NCBI RefSeq assembly: GCF_002797325.1
Contig: NZ_KZ454938.1
Span: 2,368,267-2,432,266, forward strand
Direction of reading: 5' to 3'
Source of the DNA: Bacillus sp. FJAT-45037
GTDB lineage: Bacteria > Bacillota > Bacilli > Bacillales > Bacillaceae_D
DNA: 64,000 nt
The translations under genes and the position numbers were made by a program. How positions within the stretch are numbered: position 1 is the first letter of the stretch; each line of letters begins with the position of its first letter. Under the pieces are notes generated by a model that worked only from the letters and a program-made list of their open reading frames with translations, was not told the DNA's origin and searched no databases. Shown piece by piece: positions 44,981-54,698 of the stretch.

Positions 44981-46604
44981 CTTGATTCAGTTTCTTCCGC
45001 TTCACAAAGCGAAACCTATGACCGAGTACTTTTTCAGCAAGCCCTGAGCGATAAGCTAAGAACCCATACACCCCTGCCCCCACACCAGCACCAACAAACA
45101 TTAAGATAAAGCTGTTAACTCGTGTAGATAACGGGAGGAACGATTGCATCAATTGCATAAACAAAACAACCGTTACCGCCATCACAGTAGAGAATAGAAG
45201 AATCAGCATCAAGCGTTTGGCAATTGAAGAATAACTGAATTCAGCATAATAGCCAATCGCCCAAACATTAATAAGAATGGCGACTGTATAAGCAATATAC
45301 GTTCCAGTAATGGCTCCAACAGGCCCCATCCACGTTAATAAAAGATAATTTAATCCAACTTTTAATAGCAAAGCGACTACTAATGAGAGAACTGCCTGCT
45401 TCTGACGATTCATCCCTTGTAAAATCGCAGCTGTAACAGCAAACAAGGAGAAGAATAACGTCATCGGTCCATAATAACGAAGAACCATTCCGCCTAAAGA
45501 TAGATCATCAAATCCAAATAAAGAGGCAAAGACCGGATAAGCTAGGACAGCCATCCCGACAGCAGCTGGTACAGAGATAAATAATATAATCTGATACGTT
45601 TGTGTAATTTGACGTTGCAAAACGTCTCGATCACCAGACATAAACGACTTCGTGATCGTTGGAACGAGTGTGATCGACAAGGCAGTTGCGAGCGCCATTG
45701 GAATTAAAACAATCTTATGGACAGATTGATTTAATACCCCGAAAAATGCCTCTGATACCTCCATAAATGGCGTACCTTTTAAAGCCGGGTTCACCGTGTA
45801 TAAATCAACAATTTGCACGAGCGGAATCGCAAGGCCAACAAATGAAAGTGGTAATGCATAAATAAGTAGTTCTTTATACATTTGTGGCAATGTTAGTTGA
45901 TGTCGTACTGTACTTTCTTCTACTTGCTTTAAGATCGCTTTTCGACGCTTAACCCAATAGAAAATCAGTACACCAAGGCCACCAAGACCTCCGACAAACG
46001 CACCAAACGTCGCAAATCCAACAGCTAGCGCTATGTCTCCTCCACCTACACCAACAATAAGAAAAGCTGCAGCTAAAATGAAGGTGATTCGAACAATTTG
46101 TTCAATAACTTGGGAGACACTTGTCGGTCCCATTGACTGAAACCCTTGAAAGTATCCACGAATAACCGCCATCACAGGAACAATAATCAAGGCGACACTC
46201 ACCATACGAATGGTAAAAATCACATCAGCTTGTGTGTTTCCACCTGGAGTTTCTATCGGTAGGATTCTCCCAGCCAAGAACGGGGCTAATAAAAATAAGA
46301 TTAAAAACGCTAAAATGCCTGTCAATGACATAAGAATAAGCCCTGATTTAAATAACTTATGTCCTGTCTCATAATCACCAAGCGCATTATACTTCGAGAC
46401 AAATTTAGAAATCGCTAAAGGAACGCCAAGAGTAGCCAGACTTAAAATGACTACGTATTGTGAGTATCCATACCCATATAATGCTAGGCCTGTCTGTCCA
46501 ACTAAAGCTGAGAAAGGGACAATATACAAAAAACCTAGAATTTTAGAAATTAGTGTTGCAGAGGTTAACACCATCGTCCCCCGCATCAATTTTTGATCTG
46601 CCAT
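44973..46604 (-). CDS. murJ: MurJ-type lipid II flippase (YtgP)
   Basis: YtgP/MurJ of the MOP superfamily moves lipid II across the membrane for wall synthesis; B. subtilis also has Amj as an alternative. The 543 residues have about 14 membrane helices, starting GTMVLTSATLISKILGFLYI, with GVPLAISKFVSKYNALGDY, MAVIRGYFQGFQSMGPTSVS and PMALATALSITLVPTITKSF, all typical for this subgroup. Length matches B. subtilis (544). AGGAGG precedes the ATG. Confidence 0.94.
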   Translation of the reverse strand: MADQKLMRGTMVLTSATLISKILGFLYIVPFSALVGQTGLALYGYGYSQYVVILSLATLGVPLAISKFVSKYNALGDYETGHKLFKSGLILMSLTGILAFLILFLLAPFLAGRILPIETPGGNTQADVIFTIRMVSVALIIVPVMAVIRGYFQGFQSMGPTSVSQVIEQIVRITFILAAAFLIVGVGGGDIALAVGFATFGAFVGGLGGLGVLIFYWVKRRKAILKQVEESTVRHQLTLPQMYKELLIYALPLSFVGLAIPLVQIVDLYTVNPALKGTPFMEVSEAFFGVLNQSVHKIVLIPMALATALSITLVPTITKSFMSGDRDVLQRQITQTYQIILFISVPAAVGMAVLAYPVFASLFGFDDLSLGGMVLRYYGPMTLFFSLFAVTAAILQGMNRQKQAVLSLVVALLLKVGLNYLLLTWMGPVGAITGTYIAYTVAILINVWAIGYYAEFSYSSIAKRLMLILLFSTVMAVTVVLFMQLMQSFLPLSTRVNSFILMFVGAGVGAGVYGFLAYRSGLAEKVLGHRFRFVKRKKLNQEG

Positions 46605-46813
46605 GTTTTCCTCCTATGTAAACAATACAATTTCTACAAGAATTTAAGCACTAATAAGAATTGTAGCATAGAGAAGAAAGAATAATGGTATGATTTTTTC
46701 CGAAATTGATTATGCCCTATTTTCATAAAGTTCTGATTCTAATGGTCATCTTCCTTTTCTACATAAAAAATGCTACTCTAAAACAATCAATTATAGCGAA
46801 TTAGGTGATAAAT

Positions 46814-48094
46814 ATGAATAAATCAGTCATTGTCATTGGAGGTGGCCCTGCTGGATTGATGGCTTCGATTGCCGCAGCCGAGCACGGTGCTTCTGTTACA
46901 TTACTTGATAAAGGTGACAAACTTGGACGAAAATTAGCGATCTCTGGTGGGGGACGCTGCAATGTCACAAATCGTATGGAGCTTCAAGATTTAATCGCTC
47001 ATATTCCTGGTAACGGACGTTTTATGCATAGTCCATTCTCTGTCTTTAATAATGAAGATATCATTTCTTTCTTTGAAGGCTTAGGAATTGAACTGAAGGA
47101 AGAAGACCGAGGACGAATGTTTCCTGTCAATGATAAGGCGACAACAGTCGTCGCGACTCTTCTCAATCGAATTCGGGCATTAAATGTCAAGATACGCACG
47201 AATACAGCTGTGGAAACGATTGAGTTTGAAGATCAGAAAGTCCATGCTGTCTTGTTAAGAGATGGTCAGCGTTTAGTAACGGATGCTGTGATTGTTGCAA
47301 CAGGAGGCAAGTCGGTTCCTCACACAGGGAGTACAGGTGATGCCTATCCTTGGGCAGAAAAAGCAGGACATACCATTACTGAGCTTTACCCGACTGAGGT
47401 GCCGATCACTTCTACGGAACGATTTATTAAACAAAAACAACTGCAAGGACTCTCGTTAAGGGACATTCATCTTTCTGTTATCAACCCTAAAGGCAAAATC
47501 ATCAAAACACATGAGGGTGATATGATCTTTACCCATTTCGGAATCTCAGGTCCTGCCGCACTTCGTTGCAGTCAGTATGTGGTTAAGGCGCTGAAAAAAT
47601 TTAAAACAAGGACCATTAAAATGCAAATTGATTTATTCCCTACGCAACACACTGAAGTTATTTTTCAAGATTTGATCAAGCGTGTGAAAGAAGAACCGAA
47701 AAAAGCTCTGAAAAATTTATTAAAGGGCCTTGTTCCAGAACGTTTCTTATTGTTTATGTTTGATCAATTAGAGTTAGAGAGTTCACAAGCAGCCAATACA
47801 TTTTCACATGACAAACTAAAAGAGATTGCTTCTTTTTGTAAAAGCTTCTCCTTCCAAGTAGATGGAACTCTTTCCATCGATAAAGCCTTCGTCACTGGAG
47901 GCGGTGTTTCTGTTAAGGAAGTCGCGCCAAAAACTATGGAATCAAAAAAGAAAGAAGGCTTGTTTTTCTGTGGAGAAGTTTTAGATATTCACGGATATAC
48001 AGGAGGATATAATATCACTTGTGCCTTTTCCACAGGCTATACAGCAGGAAAAGCAGCGGGTGAACTTGTGAATAAGTCCATCCTAGAAAAATAA
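46814..48094 (+). CDS. ytfP: YtfP, FAD-binding HI0933-like flavoprotein
   Basis: The 426 residues start with a Rossmann motif [20 protein letters not shown] (about 5-24), then [16 protein letters not shown] (about 39-54), and near the end [17 protein letters not shown], which are diagnostic for the HI0933/YhiN family. These are NAD(P)/FAD-dependent oxidoreductases of unclear substrate. The ATG at 46814 follows AGGTGA; a GTG three codons earlier sits on that site. Its last codons contain a DnaA-box-like TGTGAATAA. Confidence 0.92.
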   Translation: MNKSVIVIGGGPAGLMASIAAAEHGASVTLLDKGDKLGRKLAISGGGRCNVTNRMELQDLIAHIPGNGRFMHSPFSVFNNEDIISFFEGLGIELKEEDRGRMFPVNDKATTVVATLLNRIRALNVKIRTNTAVETIEFEDQKVHAVLLRDGQRLVTDAVIVATGGKSVPHTGSTGDAYPWAEKAGHTITELYPTEVPITSTERFIKQKQLQGLSLRDIHLSVINPKGKIIKTHEGDMIFTHFGISGPAALRCSQYVVKALKKFKTRTIKMQIDLFPTQHTEVIFQDLIKRVKEEPKKALKNLLKGLVPERFLLFMFDQLELESSQAANTFSHDKLKEIASFCKSFSFQVDGTLSIDKAFVTGGGVSVKEVAPKTMESKKKEGLFFCGEVLDIHGYTGGYNITCAFSTGYTAGKAAGELVNKSILEK

Positions 48095-48330
48095 GTTATT
48101 CACATGTTCATAGAAGAGTTAGACCGATTTATCTGTGCCTACGACTAAGTACTCTAATCCCTGTGCATAACCTTGTGTATTACACACAGGTTATGCACAG
48201 ACTGTTAGTATTATCTGAAAATTTGTTGATAACGCTTTCCTTGTACACAATAATCTGTGGATTTATTCGTGTGGTTGAATGTTCATTCATTTCTACTAGA
48301 GGTAGACTACGATTATCCACATGTTTATAA
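48067..48330. promoter_or_regulatory. Cluster of DnaA-box-like sites in a convergent gap
   Basis: Five sites fit the DnaA box TTATNCACA: TGTGAATAA 48067-48075 (reverse), TTATTCACA 48096-48104, TGTGCATAA 48162-48170 (reverse), TTATGCACA 48191-48199 and TTATCCACA 48313-48321. Weaker ones are TGTTGATAA 48224-48232, TGTGGATTT 48256-48264 and TGTTTATAA 48322-48330. The first two pairs share the same inverted geometry with a 20-base gap. The flanking genes are convergent, so no promoter is expected. DnaA binding is inferred from sequence only. Confidence 0.65.
48161..48200. repeat. 40-base inverted repeat
   Basis: CTGTGCATAACC (48161-48172) and GGTTATGCACAG (48189-48200) are exact complements. The centre TTGTGTATTACACACA is itself near-palindromic. 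No T run follows, so it is not a typical terminator. Confidence 0.85.
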
Positions 48331-48331
48331 C

Positions 48332-48694
48332 TTAAGCCCGTGCAATCATTTCAACTCGATTCCCAAAAGGATCTCTAAATTCAAAACGTTCATGCCCTGG
48401 AATGGGAACAGAATCTACTAGATCAATCCCCTCGTGCTCTAGCACTTCTCTCCAATAATTGATGTCTTCTACTTCATAAGCCAAATGGGCCTTTGTTACG
48501 AAGCGGTCAAACCCTTCCTCGGTCCCTACATGAACTTCAAAGTTTCCTACTCGTAACCAAAAACCCCCACGTCCTTTTAAAGCATTTGGCTTCTCTACCT
48601 CTTCAAGACTTAACACTCGGCAATAAAAGTCTCTCCCGGCCTCTTCTTTCCCCTGTGGAATTGTGATCTGTGCGTGATGCAGACCAATAATCAT
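48332..48694 (-). CDS. VOC (glyoxalase/bleomycin-resistance fold) protein
   Basis: The 120 residues form a single vicinal-oxygen-chelate unit with metal-type residues in GLHHAQITIP (His, about 4-13), VHVGTEEGF, KAHLAYEVEDINYWREVL and RFEFRDPFGNRVEMI. Members include glyoxalase I, dioxygenases and antibiotic-binding proteins; the substrate here is unknown and drug resistance should not be assumed. The ATG at 48694 follows GAGGTGA by six bases. Confidence 0.85.
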   Translation of the reverse strand: MIIGLHHAQITIPQGKEEAGRDFYCRVLSLEEVEKPNALKGRGGFWLRVGNFEVHVGTEEGFDRFVTKAHLAYEVEDINYWREVLEHEGIDLVDSVPIPGHERFEFRDPFGNRVEMIARA

Positions 48695-48826
48695 AACCAT
48701 TCACCTCTTTCACTTCTTTATAGATACCTTCTACAGTCAATTGTTATTTTCCTTTTAATATCGCTTCCTTCAAACAAAATCAATTGTATATTTCGTATTC
48801 TTTTAATCTTTTTCTCACAATAAAAA

Positions 48827-48853
48827 ACTCAATCAAATAAATGATTGAGCGAA
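48827..48853 (-). terminator. Probable terminator of the M20 hydrolase gene
   Basis: On the minus strand CTCAATCATT pairs with GATTGAG-type sequence and is followed by TTTTTTATT, about 65 bases after the stop. Confidence 0.65.
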
Positions 48854-48915
48854 TGAAACATGATACGATACGATTCTATTATTTACTGCATATTTATCAT
48901 TCAATAGATATAACC

Positions 48916-50181
48916 TTACTCCACGACTCTTCTCACTACAGTTCGATACAATAGCTCCGTCCCTTGTGAAATGTCATCAAATTCTGCACTTTCTTTTGGA
49001 TTATGACTGATTCCATCTTTACAACGTACAAAGATCATTCCATAGTCACACACTGTCGACATCGCGATCGCATCATGAAACGGTCCGCTCATCAATTCAG
49101 GAATTGCTTCTCCGTAAATATCATTAGCAGCGCTTCGCATATCGTTCATAATGGATTCCGCACAATATCTCGGTTCACTTTCTGTGTCTACACGGATGGT
49201 GCTTGTCACCTGATGCTTCTCGCAGATTTGATCAATCGCTGGATAAAGAACAGCCTCTATATCTCTTCTTCGCCCAAGGTCAATGTCACGAAGATCGATT
49301 GTAAAACGCACTCTTTCTGGAATGATGTTTCTCGAATTTGGGAAAACTTCCATCTTTCCAACAGTTGCAACAGTTGGCGCTTCTGGATCTAGAGAGGCAA
49401 GCTCATGTAAGGTCAGCGTAATTTCTGCTGCAGCAACAAGCGCATCTTGTCTGTACGACATAGGTACGGACCCAGCGTGACCAGCAAACCCTTGAAGTTC
49501 AACCGTTAACCAAAGCGGTCCTGAGATACCCGTCACAATGCCAACAGGCAATCCGGCACGATCTAAAATAGGCCCCTGTTCGATATGCATTTCAATAAAT
49601 TCTCCGATGCGTCCTGTCGGGTAAACAGATTCTTCAAACTCGCCAGGATTACATCCAAATTCAATCAATGCATCCTTCCGTGAAATTCCGTCTTTATCGA
49701 CTCGTTCAAGCTCACCTTCTTCGAGTTGATTTAAGATTCCTCGTACACCAAACAATCCTTTATCAAATCGACAACCCTCCTCATCAGAAAAGGCAATCAC
49801 TTCGATTGTTCGTTTCGGCTTTAATCCTTTATCCTTCATCGTCTGAATTACTTCAAGTGCACCTAGTACACCGACTGTTCCATCAAACTGCCCTCCATAT
49901 GGCTGGCTGTCGATATGAGAGCCGAGTACTAAAATCGGCAAAGAATCGTCCTCACCTACCCATTGTCCAATCAGATTACCAAAATCATCAATTCTCGTAT
50001 CCAATCCTGCATCTTCCATCCATCTTTTCACTTGTAAGACAGCTTGCTTATCCTCTTTTGATAATGTAAGGCGACATACTCCCGTCTCACCAATCTTTCC
50101 AATCTCCGCTAAGCATTCCAGTCTTGTCTGTAATCTATCATGGTTAACGGTTAAACTAGACAAGGAAAAAGATGTCTTCAT
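48916..50181 (-). CDS. Zn-dependent M20 amidohydrolase (allantoate/N-carbamoyl amino acid type)
   Basis: The 421 residues contain LVLGSHIDSQPYGGQFDGTV (about 82-101, metal His-Asp), IEVIAFSDEEGCRFDKGLFG (Glu-Glu), EMHIEQGPILDRAGLPVG and MSGPFHDAIAMSTVCDYGMI. This set marks the hydantoinase/carbamoylase branch: allantoate amidohydrolase, N-carbamoyl-L-amino acid hydrolase or beta-ureidopropionase. No purine or hydantoin genes are adjacent, so the substrate is open. The ATG at 50181 follows GGAGG by seven bases. Confidence 0.88.
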   Translation of the reverse strand: MKTSFSLSSLTVNHDRLQTRLECLAEIGKIGETGVCRLTLSKEDKQAVLQVKRWMEDAGLDTRIDDFGNLIGQWVGEDDSLPILVLGSHIDSQPYGGQFDGTVGVLGALEVIQTMKDKGLKPKRTIEVIAFSDEEGCRFDKGLFGVRGILNQLEEGELERVDKDGISRKDALIEFGCNPGEFEESVYPTGRIGEFIEMHIEQGPILDRAGLPVGIVTGISGPLWLTVELQGFAGHAGSVPMSYRQDALVAAAEITLTLHELASLDPEAPTVATVGKMEVFPNSRNIIPERVRFTIDLRDIDLGRRRDIEAVLYPAIDQICEKHQVTSTIRVDTESEPRYCAESIMNDMRSAANDIYGEAIPELMSGPFHDAIAMSTVCDYGMIFVRCKDGISHNPKESAEFDDISQGTELLYRTVVRRVVE

Positions 50182-50317
50182 ATGAATCCCTCCAGTTTGT
50201 ATTTCTCCTTGATTATATTTAAAATTTTCAATCTTTTCACTATGCAACATGTTCTTATCTCATTGACTTCATTAGACATTTTGTAAAATAGAGAGATGCT
50301 CTCCACAAAATAGTAAA

Positions 50318-50348
50318 AAAGAGCTAAGGCTGCACCTTAGCTCTTTCA
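50318..50348 (-). terminator. Terminator of leuS
   Basis: GAGCTAAGG and CCTTAGCTC pair around a five-base loop; a T run follows on the minus strand. Confidence 0.85.
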
Positions 50349-50380
50349 TATTTGTTTTTATTAAACTAACTTTCTTCTCA

Positions 50381-52804
50381 TTACCCTACAACAATATTAA
50401 CTAACTTCCCTGGTACAGCAATGACTTTACGTATAGTTTTATCGCCAATTGCTTCTTGGACTTTGTCATCATTCTTTGCAATCTCTTCCATTTGTTCGCG
50501 AGTTGCATCTGCTGGAATGATAAGTTTTGCGCGAACTTTGCCGTTAAGTTGTACAACGACTTCTACTTCATTTTCCACAAGTAGAGCTTCGTCATACGTT
50601 GGCCATGCTACATAAGAAATCGTTTCTTGATGACCGAACTTCTCCCATAACTCTTCAGCGAGATGAGGAGCAAGTGGTGCCAATAACTTAACGAAACCTT
50701 CCATTAGTTCACGTGGAAGTGTCTCTTGCTTGTAGGCATCGTTGATAAAGACCATCATTTGTGAGATTCCTACATTGAAACGAAGTCCTTCAAAGTCTTC
50801 TGTTACTTTCTTTACTGTTTGATGATACGTGCGGACAAACTCTTCTGACCCCTCCACTGCTTGGATTGCTGGGTTCAGTTCATTTGTCGACTCATCGATA
50901 AATAAACGCCAAATACGATCGAGGAATCGACGGGCTCCATCTAATCCGTTTGCTGACCACGCAATCGATGCATCAAGTGGTCCCATAAACATTTCGTATA
51001 AACGTAATGTATCAGCACCATGGCTTTCAACGATGTCATCTGGGTTTACAACATTTCCTTTTGACTTACTCATCTTCTCGTTGTTTTCACCTAGGATCAT
51101 GCCTTGGTTGTATAGCTTTTGGAAAGGCTCTTTTGTTGGTACCACACCTAAGTCGTAAAGGAACTTATGCCAGAATCGTGCGTAAAGTAAGTGAAGAACC
51201 GCATGCTCTGCTCCCCCTACATAAATATCAACCGGCAGCCATTGCTTTAGTTTTTCTGGGTCAGCTAGTGCCTCGCTGTTGTTTGGGTCAATGTAACGTA
51301 GGTAATACCAACAACTACCTGCCCAGTTTGGCATCGTATTTGTTTCACGGCGGCCTTTCATCCCAGTTTTAGGATCTGTTACATGAAGCCATTCTTTGTT
51401 ATTAGCAAGCGGTGATTCTCCAGTATCTGATGGTTTAATTTCCTTCATCATAGGCAATGTTAGTGGCAGCTCATTCTCCGGAACAGCTGTCATCGTGCCA
51501 TCTTCCCAATGAATCATTGGAATGGGTTCGCCCCAATAACGTTGGCGGCTAAATAACCAGTCACGCAGACGGTAGGTTACTTTTTTCTTTCCGAAATAAT
51601 TCGCTTCAAGCCATTCGATCATATTTGAGATTGCTGCTTCTTTTTCTAATCCATTTAAGAAATCAGAGTTCACATGTTCTCCATCACCTGTGTACGCTTC
51701 TTTCTCCACATCGCCACCAGCAACCACTTCAACAATCGATAGATCAAATGCTTTTGCAAATTCATAATCACGCTCATCATGTGCAGGAACAGCCATAATC
51801 GCGCCTGTTCCGTAACTAACAAGAACATAATCAGCAATCCAAATTGGAATACGAGCACCATTTACGGGATTCACGGCAAAGGCCCCAGTAAAGACACCTG
51901 TTTTTTCTTTAGAAAGTTCCGTGCGCTCTAGATCACTCTTAAGAGCCACTTCTTTGCGATATTGTTTAACGGCTTCTTGTTGCTCTGCCGTTGTAATCGT
52001 GTCAACAAGCTTATGCTCAGGAGCAAGCACCATGTACGTTGCGCCAAATAAAGTATCAGGACGCGTCGTGAACACATCGACTTTTTCCTCGTCATGACCA
52101 TCTACTTTAAATGTCACTTCTGCTCCTTCAGAACGACCAATCCAGTTACGTTGCATATCTTTAATACTTTCAGACCAATCTAACTCATCTAAGTCTTCTA
52201 AAAGACGATCAGCGTAAGCCGTTATTTTAAGCATCCATTGTTTCATCGGACGGCGTTCAACAGGATGACCTCCTCGCTCACTTTTCCCGTCAATGACTTC
52301 CTCGTTAGCAAGAACCGTTCCAAGAGCCGGACACCAGTTCACTGCTACTTCATCGATATAAGCAAGGTCCTTTTCATAGAGTTTTAAGAAGATCCATTGC
52401 GTCCATTTATAGTAATCTGGATCAATCGTATTAACCTCACGATCCCAATCATAGGAGAATCCTAGTGATTTAATTTGACGACGGAACGTATCAATATTTT
52501 TAAGGGTAAATTCTGCTGGGTCATTTCCTGTATCAAGAGCATATTGTTCTGCCGGAAGTCCAAACGCATCCCATCCCATTGGGTGAAGGACGTTATGACC
52601 TTGCATACGTTTTAAACGTGAGAGGATATCTGTTGCCGTGTAGCCTTCTGGATGACCAACATGCAATCCAGCTCCTGATGGGAACGGAAACATATCAAGT
52701 GCATAAAATTTCGGCTTATCTGCATCCTCTGTTGTACGGAATGTTTTATTTTCTTCCCAATGCTTTTGCCACTTCTTTTCAATCTCTACATGTGAAAACG
52801 ACAT
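50381..52804 (-). CDS. leuS: Leucyl-tRNA synthetase
   Basis: LeuRS charges tRNA-Leu and edits misacylated products. The 807 residues include the HIGH-type motif [20 protein letters not shown] (about 40-59), the CP1 editing domain (about 225-420; [14 protein letters not shown]), the KMSKS loop [19 protein letters not shown] (about 573-591), and the anticodon-binding and C-terminal domains. Length is close to B. subtilis LeuS (804). It is controlled by a leucine T-box at 52921-53180. Confidence 0.98.
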   Translation of the reverse strand: MSFSHVEIEKKWQKHWEENKTFRTTEDADKPKFYALDMFPFPSGAGLHVGHPEGYTATDILSRLKRMQGHNVLHPMGWDAFGLPAEQYALDTGNDPAEFTLKNIDTFRRQIKSLGFSYDWDREVNTIDPDYYKWTQWIFLKLYEKDLAYIDEVAVNWCPALGTVLANEEVIDGKSERGGHPVERRPMKQWMLKITAYADRLLEDLDELDWSESIKDMQRNWIGRSEGAEVTFKVDGHDEEKVDVFTTRPDTLFGATYMVLAPEHKLVDTITTAEQQEAVKQYRKEVALKSDLERTELSKEKTGVFTGAFAVNPVNGARIPIWIADYVLVSYGTGAIMAVPAHDERDYEFAKAFDLSIVEVVAGGDVEKEAYTGDGEHVNSDFLNGLEKEAAISNMIEWLEANYFGKKKVTYRLRDWLFSRQRYWGEPIPMIHWEDGTMTAVPENELPLTLPMMKEIKPSDTGESPLANNKEWLHVTDPKTGMKGRRETNTMPNWAGSCWYYLRYIDPNNSEALADPEKLKQWLPVDIYVGGAEHAVLHLLYARFWHKFLYDLGVVPTKEPFQKLYNQGMILGENNEKMSKSKGNVVNPDDIVESHGADTLRLYEMFMGPLDASIAWSANGLDGARRFLDRIWRLFIDESTNELNPAIQAVEGSEEFVRTYHQTVKKVTEDFEGLRFNVGISQMMVFINDAYKQETLPRELMEGFVKLLAPLAPHLAEELWEKFGHQETISYVAWPTYDEALLVENEVEVVVQLNGKVRAKLIIPADATREQMEEIAKNDDKVQEAIGDKTIRKVIAVPGKLVNIVVG

Positions 52805-52920
52805 AGTTCTTCCTCCTCCTATTGGCTATCGTCCATTGATTACGTCACGTTTTCAGGATGACCACGTTCACCTCTTTTCAACCTCGATAATGATCTCGGT
52901 CAAAAAACTAAATGATCAAC

Positions 52921-53180
52921 AAAAAACTCCCGCCCCTAACAATTATGTTAGGGACGAGAGTTTATTAATTCCCGCGGTACCACCCATGTTAACAAGTCAG
53001 ATGACTCGTTCGCTTTAGCACGACTAACGGACGTGACCCGTTAAGGACTACTTCATCTTTCATCCTTAAAACTAAAAGGCGAGTTCATCATATTTGTGGG
53101 GCTGACTCGCACCATCCGTCAGCTCTCTTATGTCCTAAATATCATTACTACTCCTTCATAATCGTCAACATATGAACTTA
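52921..53180 (-). promoter_or_regulatory. T-box riboswitch (leucine) of leuS
   Basis: On the minus strand the T-box GGTGGTACCGCGGG lies at the complement of about 52971-52985. The specifier CTC (53081-53083) is in TGAACTCGCC, and an AGAGAGCTGACGGATGG element (AG box region) precedes it. The terminator pairs CTCGTCCCTAAC with GTTAGGGGCGGG (52922-52962). Confidence 0.94.
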
Positions 53181-53186
53181 CTTAGT

Positions 53187-53215
53187 ATTGTATGAACTTC
53201 AACTTGCGATGTCAA
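53187..53215 (-). promoter_or_regulatory. Sigma-A promoter of the leuS T-box transcript
   Basis: TTGACA (53210-53215) and TACAAT (53187-53192) are 17 bases apart on the minus strand. Confidence 0.85.
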
Positions 53216-53239
53216 GCGTATTCATCGCCCATAATCACT

Positions 53240-54448
53240 TTACGTCGACATTTTCATCTCTTTTTCTTCGCGATCTCGTTGAACCCGTTTTAACGGAGCA
53301 TCATATTTACTTAGGAACACAACTGCTATCATAAATAAGCCTAATAGTACATAGATAAGAACGGTCATCGAATACATATCCACTAAAAATCCGCCAAGTA
53401 GTGGCCCGATCATTTTCCCACCTGTGGCGACACTATTTATAATCCCCTGATAATATCCTTCTTTTCCTTTAGGAGCTAAATGATTTGCTATAGTCGGAAC
53501 AGCTGGCCAGACAAACATTTCTCCAAATGTGAGAATAATCATTGCGACGAGAAATCCTGTAAAAATCGTTGCTTGAGAAAGGATAGCATAGGACACCATG
53601 AAGATCAAAACACCTGTGATCATTTGCCCTTTTAAAGATAGATTCCCTCTCTTAATGAGCCACGACACAACCGGCTGAGCAAGAACAATCATCAGTCCAT
53701 TAATCGTCCAAAATAAACTATAATGTTGCAGTGGAATGCCGAGTGACTGAGTATGAACAGAAACATTGGCTTGCCACTGAGTATAGGCAACCCAACAGAT
53801 AAAAAAGGCTACAGAAAGCAGCATTAGTGAATGCACTCGGTAATTCATCCGTAGCGGTGTTTTCTGTTCAAAGACATTCATAGAAGTCGCTCGGTAACTT
53901 TCTGCTTGCATCTTTCTGAATGCAACGACGACAAAAGCAAGTAAGATCGCATACATCACCGCATTGGCGATAAAGACGTAAGTCAGCTGAATGGATGCAA
54001 CGACCCCAACCAACGCCGTTCCAATCGCAACTCCAACATTTTGAGCAACATACATCGCATTAAAGGGTTTTCTGCCTCCTTCTGGCCATAAACTGCCCGC
54101 TAATGCATACATCGCAGGAAACATCATTCCTGAACCAAAACCAAGACCCATTAATAAAAACATATAGAAATAATAACTATGGAAGAAAGCTAGAACCGTT
54201 GCACTACATGTTGTAATAATAATAGCGATCACAATCGTCCGATACGCCCCAATTTTATCAAAAAGACGACCACCGATTAAGTTTCCAATCACACCCGCAC
54301 CTGCATTTAACATGAGCACAAATCCCGCTGCAGTTAATGATTTTCCTAATTCTTGATGAATGATGATCGCATTTAAAGGCCATAAAAAAGATGCCCCTGT
54401 GACATTGATAACCATTGCCACAATGAGCAGCCATAAAGACTTTGGCAC
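53240..54448 (-). CDS. yttB: MFS transporter, YttB-like
   Basis: The 402 residues have 12 membrane helices in two halves. A GGRLFDKIGAYRT loop (about 58-70) resembles the MFS A-motif between helices 2 and 3. It is similar in length and position to B. subtilis YttB, a putative exporter. The substrate is unknown. AGGTGGGG lies before the ATG. It lies upstream of the leuS leader on the same strand with its own transcript likely. Confidence 0.87.
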   Translation of the reverse strand: MPKSLWLLIVAMVINVTGASFLWPLNAIIIHQELGKSLTAAGFVLMLNAGAGVIGNLIGGRLFDKIGAYRTIVIAIIITTCSATVLAFFHSYYFYMFLLMGLGFGSGMMFPAMYALAGSLWPEGGRKPFNAMYVAQNVGVAIGTALVGVVASIQLTYVFIANAVMYAILLAFVVVAFRKMQAESYRATSMNVFEQKTPLRMNYRVHSLMLLSVAFFICWVAYTQWQANVSVHTQSLGIPLQHYSLFWTINGLMIVLAQPVVSWLIKRGNLSLKGQMITGVLIFMVSYAILSQATIFTGFLVAMIILTFGEMFVWPAVPTIANHLAPKGKEGYYQGIINSVATGGKMIGPLLGGFLVDMYSMTVLIYVLLGLFMIAVVFLSKYDAPLKRVQRDREEKEMKMST

Positions 54449-54698
54449 ATGCTCCCCACCTTTCTTTTGTTTAATCCATTCTATCGATTACTTCTTAAAT
54501 ACACGTATTATTTCGAGCACCAAAACAATACTAGTAGAGAAATTCATAAAAGGCAATCCTTTTTGATTTCCTTTTAAAACCCAGACGACATGTATCGTTG
54601 ATCAACTTCTCTTTTCCTCTATGAAACCTGCATGCTACAATGAAGAGTAGGAGAAACAGCGATTCATATGAACGTTTAAAAAAGAAAGGCTGAACTAG

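Noticed and set aside
48332-48694. VOC protein as an antibiotic-resistance gene
   Set aside because: The fold is shared by many enzymes; nothing in the sequence or context indicates drug binding.
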